Shown here: positions 47,159-60,859 of the stretch, one piece after another
How positions within the stretch are numbered: position 1 is the first letter of the stretch
Layout: each line of letters begins with the position of its first letter
Assembly: GCA_037074705.1 (NCBI GenBank)
Contig: CM073596.1
Span: 10,062,001 to 10,126,000 of the forward strand
DNA from: Zhengitettix transpicula
Lineage: Eukaryota; Arthropoda; Insecta; Orthoptera; Tetrigidae
Direction: 5' to 3'
DNA: 64,000 nt
Notes under the pieces: model-generated
Told to the model about the DNA's origin: nothing
The model's input: the letters and a program-made list of their open reading frames with translations, nothing else
Database searches by the model: none
Program-made: the position numbers and the translations under genes

Positions 47159-50100
47159 ATGGCAGCAGAGGGTGAATCTGAAACCGGAGATGCGGAAGTA
47201 GCTACTGATGTATGCACAGATGAAAGTGTTACTTTCAAGGAACTTGTTAGTATACGTAACTATATGCACTTTCTAAACATTTTAGATAGAAGTTATTAAT
47301 GGTTCACGTGCTGGTAAACATAACCTTTAATTTTTGTTTTGTCCCAAGGGAATTGTCGACGTGCTGTGTGAAGCATGCGAACAGCTTAAATGGAAAAGTC
47401 CGTCTAAAATTCAAAAGGAAGCGATACCTGTGGCGTTGCAAGGTAATAATTTATGAGCGAATTCAAGCATTTGCCGTTTTCTCATCTCTATTTTCTTGTA
47501 TTAATGGTGCGATTGAGAGTTATCGCAGATAACATGAGAGTTTCATGATCAAAGATCGAATATTTTCCCGGTGTATTTGCAGTATTTGACACCCGGGTGA
47601 AACCCGAGAACTCTTTACACAACATGAGACTTATTTTAAGAAAATTATTTTCTTGCAATTTATCTTATTTGCTAAAATTTTAGTATTCTTCAAAACCAGT
47701 ATCCAGATAACGCGCGATAAAATTTTTTCGAAGAAGTTCGGACAGTAATGATTAGCCGATGCACTATTTTGGTGGATGTTTCCTTCATACATCATTTAAA
47801 AACCTCATCTAACCTTACTTGAAGGCTCACTGATTCAGAAAACTTACACTACTTATCTAGCACTAGATAAGAAGTGTTGAATGCAAGAAATGCCCTTTGA
47901 AATAATCCATGCAAATGCATAAGTTTTCTTGGTGATGTGCATTGCTCAATCATGCAATTAGTTTTAATGTTTGAAATGAATTTTTAGGTAAGGATGTAAT
48001 TGGTTTAGCTGAAACTGGATCTGGAAAAACTGGAGCTTTTGCCTTACCAATTCTTCAATCTCTACTTGATAATCCACAGAGATATTTTGCACTAATACTG
48101 ACACCAACTCGAGAGCTGGCATTTCAGATTTCTGAACAGTTTGAAGCTTTAGGTAAGTAGTATAAGTTGTAAAAATTATGCATTTTCAAATAATATATTT
48201 GTAACTTCTTTGGAGCACATTGTTAACATAACTACTTTATTATTTTATATGAGTGCTACTTGCATAGTAGTCACTTTTTACAGTTTACAATAATTTACCA
48301 TTATTGCTTTGCACTTAATTTTTTAGTACAGTTATTTTTAAATTCTTATATTGCAGGAGCAAGCATAGGAGTAAAATGTGTAGTAATCGTAGGTGGAATG
48401 GACATGGTTGCTCAAGCTCTGATGTTGGCAAAGAAGCCTCATATTATAATAGCGACTCCAGGGCGTCTTGTCGACCATTTGGAGAACACCAAAGGATTTA
48501 ACTTGAAAGCTCTCAAGTTCTTGGTAATAAAAATTTGCCATCTAGTTATGACTTTTATAGTTTTATAAAGGAGTTTTTCTGGTGTAATAGTTTAACACAC
48601 AATTCTCCGAGTAGGTGTACATTTGTATTTGGGTCACTACGTTTCGATGGTGGACAGTGCCGACATTTTCAGGTTCTGTCTGGTACCCTGCACATAATTA
48701 TTTTTTACCCTTGACAAATCTGTATCAAAGGATTTATATGTTTATTTACTGGCACTATGCCTTGGGCAGTAGCTGGAGTGGGCTGGGGTTCTCCCTCAGG
48801 TCATGGCTGGGGCCAGTATGGGGGCATGTTCCTCTGGTCCACTGGTTGACAATTGCCTCAGATGCATTTAGAAAGCATTTAATTGGAAGTTGTAAAAGCA
48901 TAATTCGGATGAGAAGGTTAGAACATTGAGAAAAACTATTTGTAAGTGTTAAACCTATCACTGATGAGCAGAGAAGTTTACTGACAGGTAACCAGTACTG
49001 GTAGATGAGCTGTATGCCAGTCTACACTGTTTCCCATATTTGCATGGAAGTTTAATAGCAGTGGTGTAGATTGAGTAAGATTATTTTTGTTCAGGTTAAA
49101 ATTGAAGAAAGGCTTCTTGGGTCTCCAACCAGATATAGTTTGTAAACAGCGGTTTCAACTGCCACTGTCTTCTAGGCTCAAAAACAATGGGAGTGATACC
49201 TGGTTGTAAACTCAAGAAGCCTTAGATCTTTATCAGGTTTAAATTGTTTGGAAGGTATTATTGGAGATTAAAGTAGAAGAGAAACTACAGAAACTATTCA
49301 TAGTGGAGCTGTTTGAGAAACTGCATAATTCTACATTAAGCATTCTTTTGTTTTAGGTTATGGATGAAGCTGATCGAATTTTGAACATGGACTTTGAGGT
49401 AGAAGTAGACAAAATTTTGAAAGTCATACCTCGTGAACGTCGTACGTTTTTGTTTTCAGCAACAATGACAAAGAAGGTACAAAAACTTCAGAGAGCTTCA
49501 TTAAGAGATCCTGTTAAAGTAGAAGTATCAACTAAGTATCAGACAGTTGATAAATTGCAGCAGTATTATATTTTTATTCCAGTTAAATTCAAGGTAAGCT
49601 TTAAAATTCCTGGATACATAAATATTTGATAGAAATTTTGTAAAACCTATTCATAGGGTTAGAGATGATTTGATAGAAACAATGGGTATCCTAGTCAATT
49701 TAAATATTTTATTTTTCTTTGGTCATGAAAGCACATTAAAACCAAGAATCCTGAGATCAGTTTGCCTAATTTTGCAATACTACCTTTGAAATCTTCCTCT
49801 TATCTACAGATTTAATACGTACTTTTGAATTTCAAACACACATTTACCCAATGAAATATTTTTAATGCTTGTATTAAAACGAACAATACAAGATAAAAAA
49901 TATTTTTCAGCAAAGTCTTTAGTGATAATATTCAAAGTGCTTTTCATAAATGTGAGGGACGAAAAGTTTGTGGTGGAATTATAAAACATTGACATGTTAT
50001 TTGGGATCATGAATATTTTCAAACATAGAAAACAAAATAGAAACCACGTCAGCATTTATTGACTACTGTTGAAATTTCTCATAATGTGAGATTTATCTAC

Positions 50101-51444
50101 TAAAATTGCTATGTATTTTTTAGGATGTGTACTTGGTTCATATCCTGAATGAAATGGCAGGAAACTCGTTCATGATCTTCTGTTCCACGTGTAACAACAC
50201 GGTGAGGACTGCTCTGTTGCTTCGAAGTCTCGGGTTCACTGCTGTTCCTCTACATGGACAGATGTCTCAAAACAAACGTCTGGGAGCTTTGACAAAATTT
50301 AAGGCAAAAAGTAGATCTATATTAATCTCGACAGATGTGGCAAGTCGGTAAGGGTTCCAAGACTATCTCTTTGCTGATGTGCATTCTTTGTATTTGTAAC
50401 AAAAAAATTCATTTCAAAAAGTCTATTTATAAATATCAGGTCAATATTTTTTATTAATATTTGTAAAATTGTTGCAAAGTATTCTGTCTGAACTTTGTAT
50501 ATTATAAACACAGAAATATTGTTTTTATGCATTGTTATATATACTCAAACAATATCTATTACATTGTTTAAAATTAATCTTACGTTTCACAAACTTGTTC
50601 AAAATGTTATTGTGCAATAGTTTCATTACCTGCACTTCCAGTTTGTGATGACAGAAATTTATTTCATGTAGCCCTGGTACTTTTTGAATATATGATGATC
50701 CAACCATAATATGTTTTATATTGAATTTCGTTTCACAATATGTATTACTTGAACAAGGTGACACAAAGCACTTTTTACAACAATTGATTTCTTTCTGTTA
50801 ACAGAGGTTTAGATATCCCTCATGTTGATGTTGTTGTAAACTTTGATATACCAACACATAGCAAAGACTATATACACAGAGTAGGAAGGACGGCTCGTGC
50901 TGGACGGTCAGGCAAATCTATCACCTTCGTCACACAAGTATGTCTGCAAATATTTTGAATATTTTTATGAGACTCTTGTATCACAAAATTATAATTCTTG
51001 TTAAAAATATTGTTATATATATATGTTATGTCAATTTTTTAAAAAAAGATTTTTATAATAATTGTGAATTGAATTGAAAATATAACATTACAGTATGATG
51101 TTGAACTGTACCAGAGGATAGAACAGTTGATTGGTAAGCAGTTACCACTTTACAAAGTAGAAGAGGATGAAGTTATGTTACTTCAGGAAAGAGTGGCTGA
51201 AGCACAGAGAATTGCAAGATTGGTAAATATAAACTATCCCCCACTCCTCTCCCCCATCCCAATTAGTTTATTTTTTAAAATGTAACAATAAAATAATATT
51301 TCTCTGCAGGAAATCAAAGACTTAGAAGAAAAGAAAACTGGTAAAAATAAGAGAAAGAAGAATGTACTAGATGATGATGATATGGAAGGAGCTCAGGGTG
51401 TCAGAAAGAGGTTAAAAGGGAAGAACAAGAAAAAACACAAGTAA
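47159..51444 (+). CDS. DDX47: DDX47, DEAD-box ATP-dependent RNA helicase
   Basis: Nucleolar RNA helicase (Rrp3 family) acting in 18S pre-rRNA processing. Exons: 47159-47245, 47349-47442, 47988-48152, 48357-48523, 49357-49593, 50124-50347, 50805-50937, 51094-51222, 51310-51444 (TAA 51442-51444); 1371 nt, 456 aa, the same size as human DDX47 (455). Helicase motifs are in order: Q motif FKEL (26-29) with [10 protein letters not shown], Walker A AETGSGKT (68-75), [18 protein letters not shown] (172-177), SAT, FCST, STDVASRGLD, and [11 protein letters not shown] (349-359). The C-terminus is Lys-rich (nucleolar type). The start ATG is followed by an acidic leader ([15 protein letters not shown]). 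Intron 1 ends in an unusual acceptor, CCCAAG. All catalytic residues are intact. Confidence 0.98.
49105..49228. repeat. Inverted repeat in DDX47 intron 4
   Basis: GGCTTCTTGGGTCTCCAACC near 49111 pairs with the complement of GGTTGTAAACTCAAGAAGCC near 49202; the spacer is about 70 bp. It is probably a small fold-back repeat. Confidence 0.7.
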
Positions 51445-52414
51445 AACTGGTTGAATAATTTCAATCTGTATATACATTATTGTAATGTTAATAAATAATT
51501 AAATCTATATTTTTTACTACTCTGCTGCTTTTTTATTGCCAATTCTCATATTTCAAGTGTTTGAATTTTGAATTATTTCAGATTTTTTTTAAAATTGTAA
51601 CATTAAGGTTGAATGCAAATACATGATTGGACGTATTTAGTCACAATTGACTTAGACTCGACTGCCACAATAAATGAAAGTGTTCTCTAATTTCCTAGAG
51701 CATTTAATTCCGTTCGTTTCTTCTAAAATATTTGTATGTACATATTATGTTGCACCAAATTATATATTTTTTGTTCTTGTTGTTATATTTATTTTCTCTG
51801 ATTAAAAGTAAATATTGTTTACAGTGAGAAATAGTCTTTTTGTCTTTATTCATGATTACCTAAATTATGTTTGTGTCACACTTTTGTAAAAATATGTTAT
51901 ACTTTTTGTTCACGTGCTGTTTCTGTCCATTCATAAGATTAATCTTTTAAACATATGTTTTATATGCAACACACATTTATATTTCTACATAATTTTTAAC
52001 AATATGGCAAGACAGCCATTAATGCAGCTTTACCTGTATCCTTCCACTTCCCTGATGAGAAAGTGCTATAAAAAAAACTTTTGCAAGTATATTTCAATTT
52101 GAATGAGGTAATCTGTACAAGTTCCAAGGGAAAGTTAAAACTGTAAGCATTCTTTTATACTGCTGTAGCCTAAACAGATTTTTTTTTAATCTGTGAATAT
52201 AATAGTTCTCCAATTGTCAATAACTAGTTACGAATTATGATATATAATATATTTCAATTTACAAATTCTTGTAATCAGCTCTATTAAAAATGTACAATGT
52301 AATATATATACAAATTTAAATTACAGAAGACTGTATGAAATTTTATGTACATAAAAAATGAATATACTTGTTTTACAGTTACTTCATATACAAATTTAAT
52401 AACTTTTTACATAT
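51445..52414. other. Overlapping 3' ends of DDX47 and the PH-domain gene
   Basis: The DDX47 polyadenylation signal AATAAA is at 51490-51495, about 50 bp after its stop. For the convergent minus-strand gene, TTTATT (AATAAA on minus) lies at 51845-51850, giving a 3'UTR of about 0.57 kb. The 62-codon ORF at 51914-52102 shows no coding features. Confidence 0.65.
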
Positions 52415-55400
52415 TTAACGTGTTGTAAAGTTTTCTGAAGGTTTGTCCTTAGTGCCAGTAGGAATTGGTTCTAATGAATCCGGTGCCATGCTTATGTTGC
52501 AGCTTGAAGTATCGTCTAGATGTTCCTCTTCCATGAACAGTGCACTGAAATTAATATGTTAAATACTTTTAAGGACATCACATTATATAAATATGAAAGA
52601 CAGAGAAGAGAGTTTGTGACAATCGTGTTTATTAATAGTCATTGGCCTCGGGATAAGATTTTTTCAATTTTCAGGGTTCTGAAGGCTGTTGATCAGAACA
52701 GAAGAAAGAGTTCACTTCTGAAGAGCATTGAAAATTTAATAATTGTTATCACATCTTGCACTGACTATAATTTCATCTGGTAAGCCACAAGGAGTACAGG
52801 GAATGGTTGTATTTATCAAATGGTGTGCAATGAACTGTCAATTGCTTCCTACAAAAAAGGCAACTTGATTACCTACAAGATTGAATTTGTTTTATGTGGA
52901 ATCTCAATAATAGTCTGTGTTTCGGTAATGTTTGTGTAATTATTTTTGTGGAGAGTTGGAGCCTTTTGAAGGATAGCTTAAAAGTGAGACAATATATTGC
53001 ACAGATTTTATGGTTGTTTAAAGGCTACTCTGGGACAGTATTTCTGGGTTAAACTGTATGCTTGATTAATCTTACCTATTCTTTGTGTCTGTTGAGGAAT
53101 CAAAAATGTAACGGTGGGAGCGAGGTACATCATAATCTGGTTCTGAGTAACGTCTTCGACGTACTGGCGCCATAAGCAACAACTGAAATCATGGAAAATG
53201 TAATTGGTAACCTCCTGTATTATTGATCTTATGCATAAATTCTTTGATATGATGGTAATGCTATCTAGCTTAAATTTTTTAACGTAAAATGGGACGTACA
53301 TAATATTCTAATTAAAGACTGCAAACTCTGAAAAATGTGTTTCTAATGTATATTTGCAAACAGATTCTTCTCAGAGTAGCTTGTTGCTTTTTACATAGTT
53401 TGTAAATAAAATATATGAATGAATCAATAAATTAATTCAGTTTTGTGTACAAAAAAAAATCCTAAAAGAATATATGGTATATCAACCTTACCACACACAA
53501 ATGCTATGTTATAACATAAGGAAAGCAAATGTATCATAGAGTAGGGGATGGTGTGGTTAGGATAAAAGTAGTAGTTAGATGATGTCGAGTTGTGAAATGT
53601 AGATGTATTAGAAGTATCTGGTTTGTGTGGTGGGTTGTTCTTACCACTCTTGTGTTTTTTCAATCACTTGACAAAAGCAATAAGGATTGCAGAAATGTGG
53701 TATTTACTTGGCACTTAATTTTGTCTACTATATGGCTGTTTATTTATCTAACTAGCATACTTTTACACTGACATTTTATTTTATAATTCTTATTATATAG
53801 TTAAAAGGGATGTTTGGTAAAGTATTGATACCGTTTTATTTGTATAGTTTACAAATAATAAATGCTTATTATCTTTGTATGTAATGCATTTGTAGCTCAC
53901 ATTTTCATTGATTCTGTCGGTACAAACCGGTCAAGTTTAAATGTACTTAGTTATGCCTACTAAATTGAAAAGTTCAACAGATGCCACTGCTAGTGTAATG
54001 GAGATAAATAAATTAAATGTGTGCCACCCATAAGCTACATTTTTAAATTAGCAGAATAATATAAAATTAATTTTATACAATAATTTGTGTGTATAAAGTC
54101 TTATGGTCATCCTTTATTTAACAGATCCCAAATATACTGATAATTTCATTCACATTAATGTGACACTATTAAACTTAAAATAACAAACGCAGAGTTATTT
54201 ATATATTTATTATATTCATATTTAGTCTGTGTTTATGGAAATAATAATAAAGAATTAAATGCCTAAAACTTCAGCAGTATCATTTTAATAAAGGAAACTT
54301 AAACGACCATTTAATGGATTTAATATAATGTTTTTAAGAATTGGGAAAGGTTGGCACATGCTCATAATAATTGATTTTGATCAAGACCATTTTCCTCTAC
54401 ATAATATGTTGAATCACTTAATTTCCTGAATACTATGTACTTTTCAAAAGTACATATCTAAGCAAATGTAATTTGTTGATGAAATTACCATTTTAATATA
54501 CCTGTTCATCTGCTTCGCTTAATTTGGAAGGAGGGAAGTCAACTAGACTGGTAGTATTTCCAGGTGCCATTAGTGGTGCAGAAGTAATCTGAACCAACTG
54601 TGCCAACAAGGTGTTCAGCTCATTGGAGTACCTATTATCTCTCTGTCCTTCGAGTGGGTGCTGCTTTATCGGGAGTTCTGGTACTCGGTTGTCTTCTTTG
54701 GAACTTGTGAGTTGGTCTCTTTTTGTACAATTTGTTGTCATTAGACTATCTTGTTGGAAGTTACTACTCTCTCCGTGTTCAGAATCCTCAATGTCCATCT
54801 GAAATATTAAACTGCTTGCACTAGAGGTATCCACTAAAGGACCAACACTGTCTTTGTGTTTATGTGGAGAATCTGGAGATTGGTTTGGGTCAGTGACGAT
54901 CAAGTTTAATGCATTTGTGTCCATATCATTTTGTAATATCTTTGGCTTCTTATTAACCTTACTGTACAGGTCTGATATCCGAGTTTGTATCTCATTAGTG
55001 GCTGAATCTTCATAATTTTGCATTGGGATGTGGCATTCCTTGTTCCACTCATTGCCTCTTTCTGCAGCCTGCCATCTACTTTTTAGCAGAGCAAACCCTT
55101 GAGGTGTTCCCAGTAAGCAGTCCTGCTGTTCTGCAGTCCACAGAGATTTGCTATCCACGGGTGAATTGTTTGTCGGAACATCATGCCATGGAGAACTTGG
55201 CCTTCGTGTTTCTTGTCTTAGAGGTAGTTTTGGAGGTGGTGTTTTTCTGTCTGCAGAAAAGATTATTCCCATGTTAAATATAGTTTTTAATTTATAATAT
55301 GTATATGATCTATACAAACGCATGCTGTTAATTCAAAACTCATTGAAAAGACCAACTTTCTGCAACATAGATGAGATTAAATTGTCTGTTAAATATGATT

Positions 55401-58400
55401 GAGATAAATTGATAGCCACAATCAGACAATATTAGATTAATAACATATACAACATTTAAGTAAAATATTGTCTGACTGTGGCCATCAATATATATCTTCC
55501 TGTAATGTAAACTGATACAGTCACTATTCAGTTTATTCTGTTAGCCACAAGTGATCAGTAAAATGAACTTTCACAAAGTTACCCCAGACTACTTAAACTC
55601 TCATAGTTAATTTTGACATATATATTATATGGGGAAAAACTGTCACTCTGTTTAGGAATTATCTTGGAAGTATGTAAATGAGAAATTTACGATAAATGTA
55701 GCACAATTATTATGGACAATAACTGTTTTCTTGTTGTAATTCTGGTAAGAGTTATTTTTTAATCAAGTCACCTTACTATGATTTTGAGATCAATTTTTAT
55801 GTATTTTAGTTAGATTTTTTGAAAATTTTCTAAAAATTCACATTATATATCTTAATGCTCATAATTTGTAATTGAAATGGATTTTTAGTTTCCTAATTCA
55901 TGAAAAAAAAATCTTTAAAATGTACAACATTAATGGCATTAAAAATGGAATGTTGTGAAGCTATAATACTTTTTCAGTTTTAAGCACTAGTGTAACAAAG
56001 ATAAATTTTTTTTCTGAATTTGATGTTAAGGTACTATATGCTCACCTGCTTTTATATTATCATCCACACTTTCTGTTTTAGTGTTGCTAGCCATACTTTC
56101 AGATACATTACTCTGACTAGTTTGAGATTGCTGTAAACAAAAGTTAAGTTAGTGAAATATTTTTAATAATAATAAAAGTCTATTAAACTACTACAATTCA
56201 AGGTTTTTTATTAAACAAAGAATTTGAATGTGGACAGAAATTTATGTTAATGTAACAGGATGATAAATGATTGCAGTTATAAGAAATCAGGTTTTCAAGT
56301 CTGTTTTTAAAAGGAATTTGTATTTCTTGTGGTTTATCTTAGTTCAAGAGAATAAATACCTCACTTATGTGCCGTCCTTGCAACTTGCTCTCCAATTCAA
56401 GTAATGCATTGTTTGGCATCAAGCTGTGTTTTCCAACGAGGCTGATTCCTGTCGTGCCAGGTGGAGTCGATTCCACAGATCCAGTCTCGGAGTTCTCGGC
56501 ATCCACGACAAAGTCCACAGTTTCATAAGCAGGTTCTTCTACATTGTTATCTGCATTGTCGGCTGCCACCTCATTGTCTCCATCTTTATTGTGGTTCTTT
56601 TTTCGATAATGTCCCAAAACTTTCTTTAGGAAACTCATTCTCCTTTTTTTACTGTACGGAATTTCTTCTTTCTTTTCTGTATTGCTTTCATCACTTGCAG
56701 CCTTAATTTTTGCCTTATTTGTTTTTATTTTTATTTTCTTTTTTCCACACTTTTTGTCTTGTTTCTTATCAGCAACCTTTACATCCTGATTACTTTTAAT
56801 AATTTCTGTACAGTCGGCATATTCCACATCATCTAGGGTTTGAAGAGCTGCACTATTTTTTGTAATTTCGTTGCTAAACGTCCTGGGCCTCGGGGGTAAA
56901 TCGGGCTCAGGAGATGGAGTAGAACGCTTTGCTGTGGCAATAAGATCACAACTGTCATAATACTCTTCGTCTGTGTTGCCTCCTGCAGATTCTACTGTTT
57001 TTGTCTCTGCTGGGACCTGTTCATACATGCCGTCTTCTTTGTCTTTAATATTTTCTTTGACATTAATTTTCAAGTTGTACAAGATATTGTCAGTTTCTTG
57101 ATATTGTGCCTTCTGATATAATTTGTTTTCAATGTAATAGTAATCTGCTTCAGGATCATTGTTGGCCAGTTTTTCTGAGCTGTCGTTGGTATTATCATTG
57201 TTGATGTTGACCTTTGCCATTTCTGCATTTCGATTTTGGTTCTCGTCACGGATCTCTGTTAGAGAATCACAGGTAGAACAAGCTTCTGGCTCTTGCAATG
57301 CCAACATACGGCTCACTGCTTGGCCTTTAGGTAGTTTTGGCTTTCGGACAACTGTTTCGAGGCTGCCGCCAGCATATGATCGGCCTCCTAATCGACGAAT
57401 CCTGTTAAGCACACTGTCCCTCCGGGTAATTAAAGGCCTTTCACCATTGGTGACCACCTGAAAAGTAAACATATGAATTATCTAATGGAAAAAATTGGTC
57501 TGTAGTTAAATTATTGTTTAACAAATCATGTCTATCAAAATACAGTATCTTCTTTTTCTTCTGAATTCTTACTTTTACCTATCTAAATGATGAAACATAT
57601 CAAATTTAAATGTTTTTGGTACTGTTATTCTGTGCACACAGTGTTAATTTGTTTGGATACTTATTTACCAAATACTTGAGGAAAATTAATTTATAATTAA
57701 TAACATAATCTATTATAAACCTTAGGATTTAACAGTTTTATTAATAAAAAAGAAATATTTAATCATTTTCAACCTCAGTTTAAGATTTTATCCATATGTT
57801 ACTCTTTTTTTAAAAAAAACATCTAACATATTGAAAGGCATGTTTTTGTCTGATTTTTAACAGTAAACAAGACTGTGTGAAGTTTTTCTCCCTGAATAGG
57901 TCTGTGAATAGATTTTATCAATCAAATGGATTCATCCTTAAATTGAAATAAATTATAAATTTAAAATTCATTCCATATTTTTTCAAGGTGTATTTATAAC
58001 CAAAGTGGTTCGTGTTGACTCCAGTTATCTGTAGTCTTGTATTCTCACTGTTACTATTTTTTGCTAATGTGGTTTACACACTACATAAGGTTGGATAAGA
58101 TAAATCGACTAATTTTTATTTAAACAGATAAAAAACTAACATTAGATAATTATATCCTTGCAACTTTTTAACATATCAATTATAAGTGAAAGTATAAATT
58201 AAAGTAGGTTATTTTAATTACACAAGTAGTGAAACTGTGAGTAGGTTTTAAGCAATATGCATATATTTTGTTATTCTAACCTCGGCACCAGCAGTTGGAA
58301 GGTTGTCTAATGAATATCGCAGTTGCATGGGTCCTGTGCTTATCCTGGTCGTTGGCGGAGTTGCCAAAGAGTCCAATAGTGCTTGCAACCATTGTTCCTG

Positions 58401-60859
58401 CACACTGCGGTCTTTAGCTTTCTAGAAAAAAATTATAATTACATTCTCTTCTGGTTATATGTGTTAAAAAGTATTTATTTTTTATTCATAATATTGCTTT
58501 TGTGGATTAAAAATTTTATTTATGCTCTATAAAGACCAGGACATCAAGACACACACAAATTTCTGTAGATATCATCTCTCTAGTTTTCTACATTTCTCTC
58601 CATTCAAATATATGTTCACCTACAGTATGTTAACCATATTTTTCTTAATTTATTTTGTTCTTTTCCCTGTCTTATTCTATCAAATCACTGCAATTTGAAA
58701 TTCTGAGACAAAATTGTAGGAAAAACATACGTCAGAATAATTAATGTTTTATTATTATTATTGATTTTATTTACAGTCACATTGACATCTCAGCTCATTA
58801 GGCACGCTGACTCCTACACTACAGGAGGTCAGCGAATTAATGTATTTTTTATTCAAACTGTAAAAAGTTCTATCTTCAAAATTATATCACAGCACTAATC
58901 ACTGATAAATTTAATGTGAATGGTGAATCCAATTATGTTAGAATATTATTTTAACTGTTACATTTTTTATATGGAGAAAAAATAAATGAACTGTGAGTGG
59001 TAGAGAGAGGGGAATGCAGAGAGGATATTATAAAAGACAGAGAATGATAATTTTAGAAAATGAAATAGGATAAAGTGTTGTGGTGGATAAAGTTGTGGAT
59101 AGTTGAGTAGTTGCTTGTCTGTAAGCCCCTGAACCAATGATCCTTACTCCCTAAAACAGAGAAGACTTGTGTAGTATTTATAATATCAGATAATTGGAAA
59201 GATGTTATTCTTTATTCCTGTGTATAATTACAGGCTATTAATTAATTTGTAATTATTATCCTGTATTTTTAGTTATATTGTTTTAAAAAGTTTGTTTATT
59301 TGGTTAGCATAATACAGTTTCTTGTAACCATTTGTGAATTTCATTTATGATATTGTATACTATTTTCTCAACTGAGGTGTAATGAAATGAATAAAATCTA
59401 GCTAACTAATTTTTGTAACCGCTTTACATCTTGTAAATTTCAATTAAATTATAATTTTTTAGGAATTAATTACATGAAATGCAGATGAACATAAATTTCT
59501 AAGGTGCAATTTGCACACATGTTGCGGCTGATGAAATGACTTATATTTTATGACTTTCATACTTTTGTATTAAGCTTCCTTCACCTCTCCATAAATATGG
59601 TAGCTGATAAAATCATTTTGCTTTCTAAGAATCTACAACTTGTTTAAAAATCAAAGTTATATTGTTTGAGAAATGATAAGCTCAACGTACCAATGTTATT
59701 ATTTTTGTCGGCGTGACCACTTCGATTATGTTGGGCCGATTGAGACCAGGTCGAATGCTCGATGCTAAGCCCATGTTGAGAGATCCTTTGCAAGCTGACA
59801 GATTTAGGTATTCAAGTTCAGATCGGTAATACAACAAGAGGTGTCCCTCGAGAACAAACCAGTACTGCTTCCAAACTGTCATCACCTTCTGTGCAAAGAG
59901 AAATTAAATGTATGTAGATTGGCATCTAGAATATAAGTAGGGGAGGTAAGTGATGAGTATGAAACCTTTTATAAAGTTTACAAATATTATTGTCGTGACA
60001 TGAAGGAATTTTTCCATGTGTAATTGATTGATATTTGGATGAATCTCAACAGATTCTGTAACCATCACCTTGAAGTATTATAAATAGATGCATAAGGAGC
60101 CAAATAGCAGACCAAAATAAGTGTTTAATACCACACAGCATTTCTTCAATCCTTGTTGCTTTCATCAGGTGATTTAAAAACAACAGTAAGAGCCGTCACA
60201 ACTCCACAAATACCAGGTGACAAACTCAAAAGTAAAGGTTTTAGCTTTGCTTTTGAGTTCATCGCCTGGTTTGTGCTATTCTTACAGGTTTTTTTAATCA
60301 CGAAAGCATTAAGGATTCCAAAAACATTGTGGTTATTAGGTTACTTATTTATCTATTTATTATACTTTAAACACAAATGTTTTATAACTTAATTTCATCA
60401 CCTTGAGTCTTCAGTAACAATTTTCTGAACGAATTCCAAGCTCAAGTTATATAATTTATTAGGTTTTCCAGATGCACTTTTTGTTAGCCATCCTATTTTT
60501 ATACACAAAAATTCTATATTCATTTATCTTTTTATAGAACAAAAACAAAAATTTTATTTAAATCTCTGTATAAAATAGTAAATTTGTACTCTATGATAGC
60601 TTCTATTTTGAAAATGTGAATATTACAGTCAATGATTAATTTAGTATATATTTTTATTGATAAAATATATATTAATGACATTCATTATACTGCTGATATT
60701 ATAATTTTAAAGGGGTAAAAAAGTGTGTGTTATTTTATGGTGAAGGTATAATTATTGTGAAGGTAATTTTTTGTTAGTAATAAAATTTAACTTTACCATT
60801 TTTCCCTTCTTCTCTAGATAGCCAGCCATTTTTACTTCCTCTTTGTTTGGTTCGTCCAT
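52415..60859 (-). CDS. PH-domain adaptor-like protein with SH2/SH3 docking motifs
   Basis: Eight coding exons in transcript order: 60797-60859, 59691-59888, 58281-58421, 56360-57457, 56046-56130, 54502-55250, 53076-53182, 52415-52544; 2571 nt, 856 aa, all phases consistent. Residues about 11-110 form a PH domain (MAGYLEKKGKM, WKQYWFVLEGHLLLYYRS, and the C-terminal helix QEQWLQALLDSL), which usually binds phosphoinositides or proteins. The remaining 740 residues look disordered and carry Tyr motifs in acidic context (ADYYYIEN 238-245, GMYEQVP 277-283, EEYYDSC 298-304, VEYADCTE, PAYETVDF 443-450, EPDYDVPRS near 796), PxxPxR SH3 motifs (PDLPPR, PKLPLR) and a basic patch (KKRRMSFLKKVLGHYRKK). YDVP fits Crk-type SH2 sites. 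The plan resembles membrane-recruited docking adaptors such as Dos/Gab, but I recognise no specific orthologue. The function is inferred. Confidence 0.82.
53640..53790. repeat. Fold-back family A, single arm
   Basis: CACTTGACAAAAGCAATAAG, GATTGCAGAAATGTGGTATT, then TACTTGGCACTTAATTTTGT and a CTATATGGCTGTTTATTTAT tail. This matches the right arm of the family A copies. It lies in the PH-gene intron 53183-54501. Confidence 0.65.
55406..55491. repeat. Short hairpin
   Basis: ATTGATAGCCACAATCAGAC then AATATT (55407-55432) pairs with its complement at 55465-55489 with two mismatches. It lies in the PH-gene intron 55251-56045. Confidence 0.75.
60102..60355. repeat. Fold-back family A, two-arm copy
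   Basis: The left arm TTTAATACCACACAGC...AATCCTTGTTGCTTTCATCA pairs with the right arm TAATCACGAAAGCATTAAGG...AACATTGTGGTTATTA. The inner arms ACCAGGTGACAAACTCAAAA and TTTTGAGTTCATCGCCTGGT also pair. It lies in the first coding intron of the PH gene. Confidence 0.8.

Noticed and set aside
48260..48568. A separate 102-codon gene in the DDX47 region
   Set aside because: It is DDX47 exon 48357-48523 read with flanking intron sequence.
48600..48960. Possible gene or repeat in DDX47 intron 4 with a GC-rich patch
   Set aside because: The 104-codon ORF has no recognised content. The patch may be a repeat, but no second copy was seen in this window.
56426..57461. Plus-strand ORFs opposite the large PH-gene exon
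   Set aside because: Shadow frames of exon 56360-57457, whose minus-strand reading is continuous, phase-consistent and protein-like.
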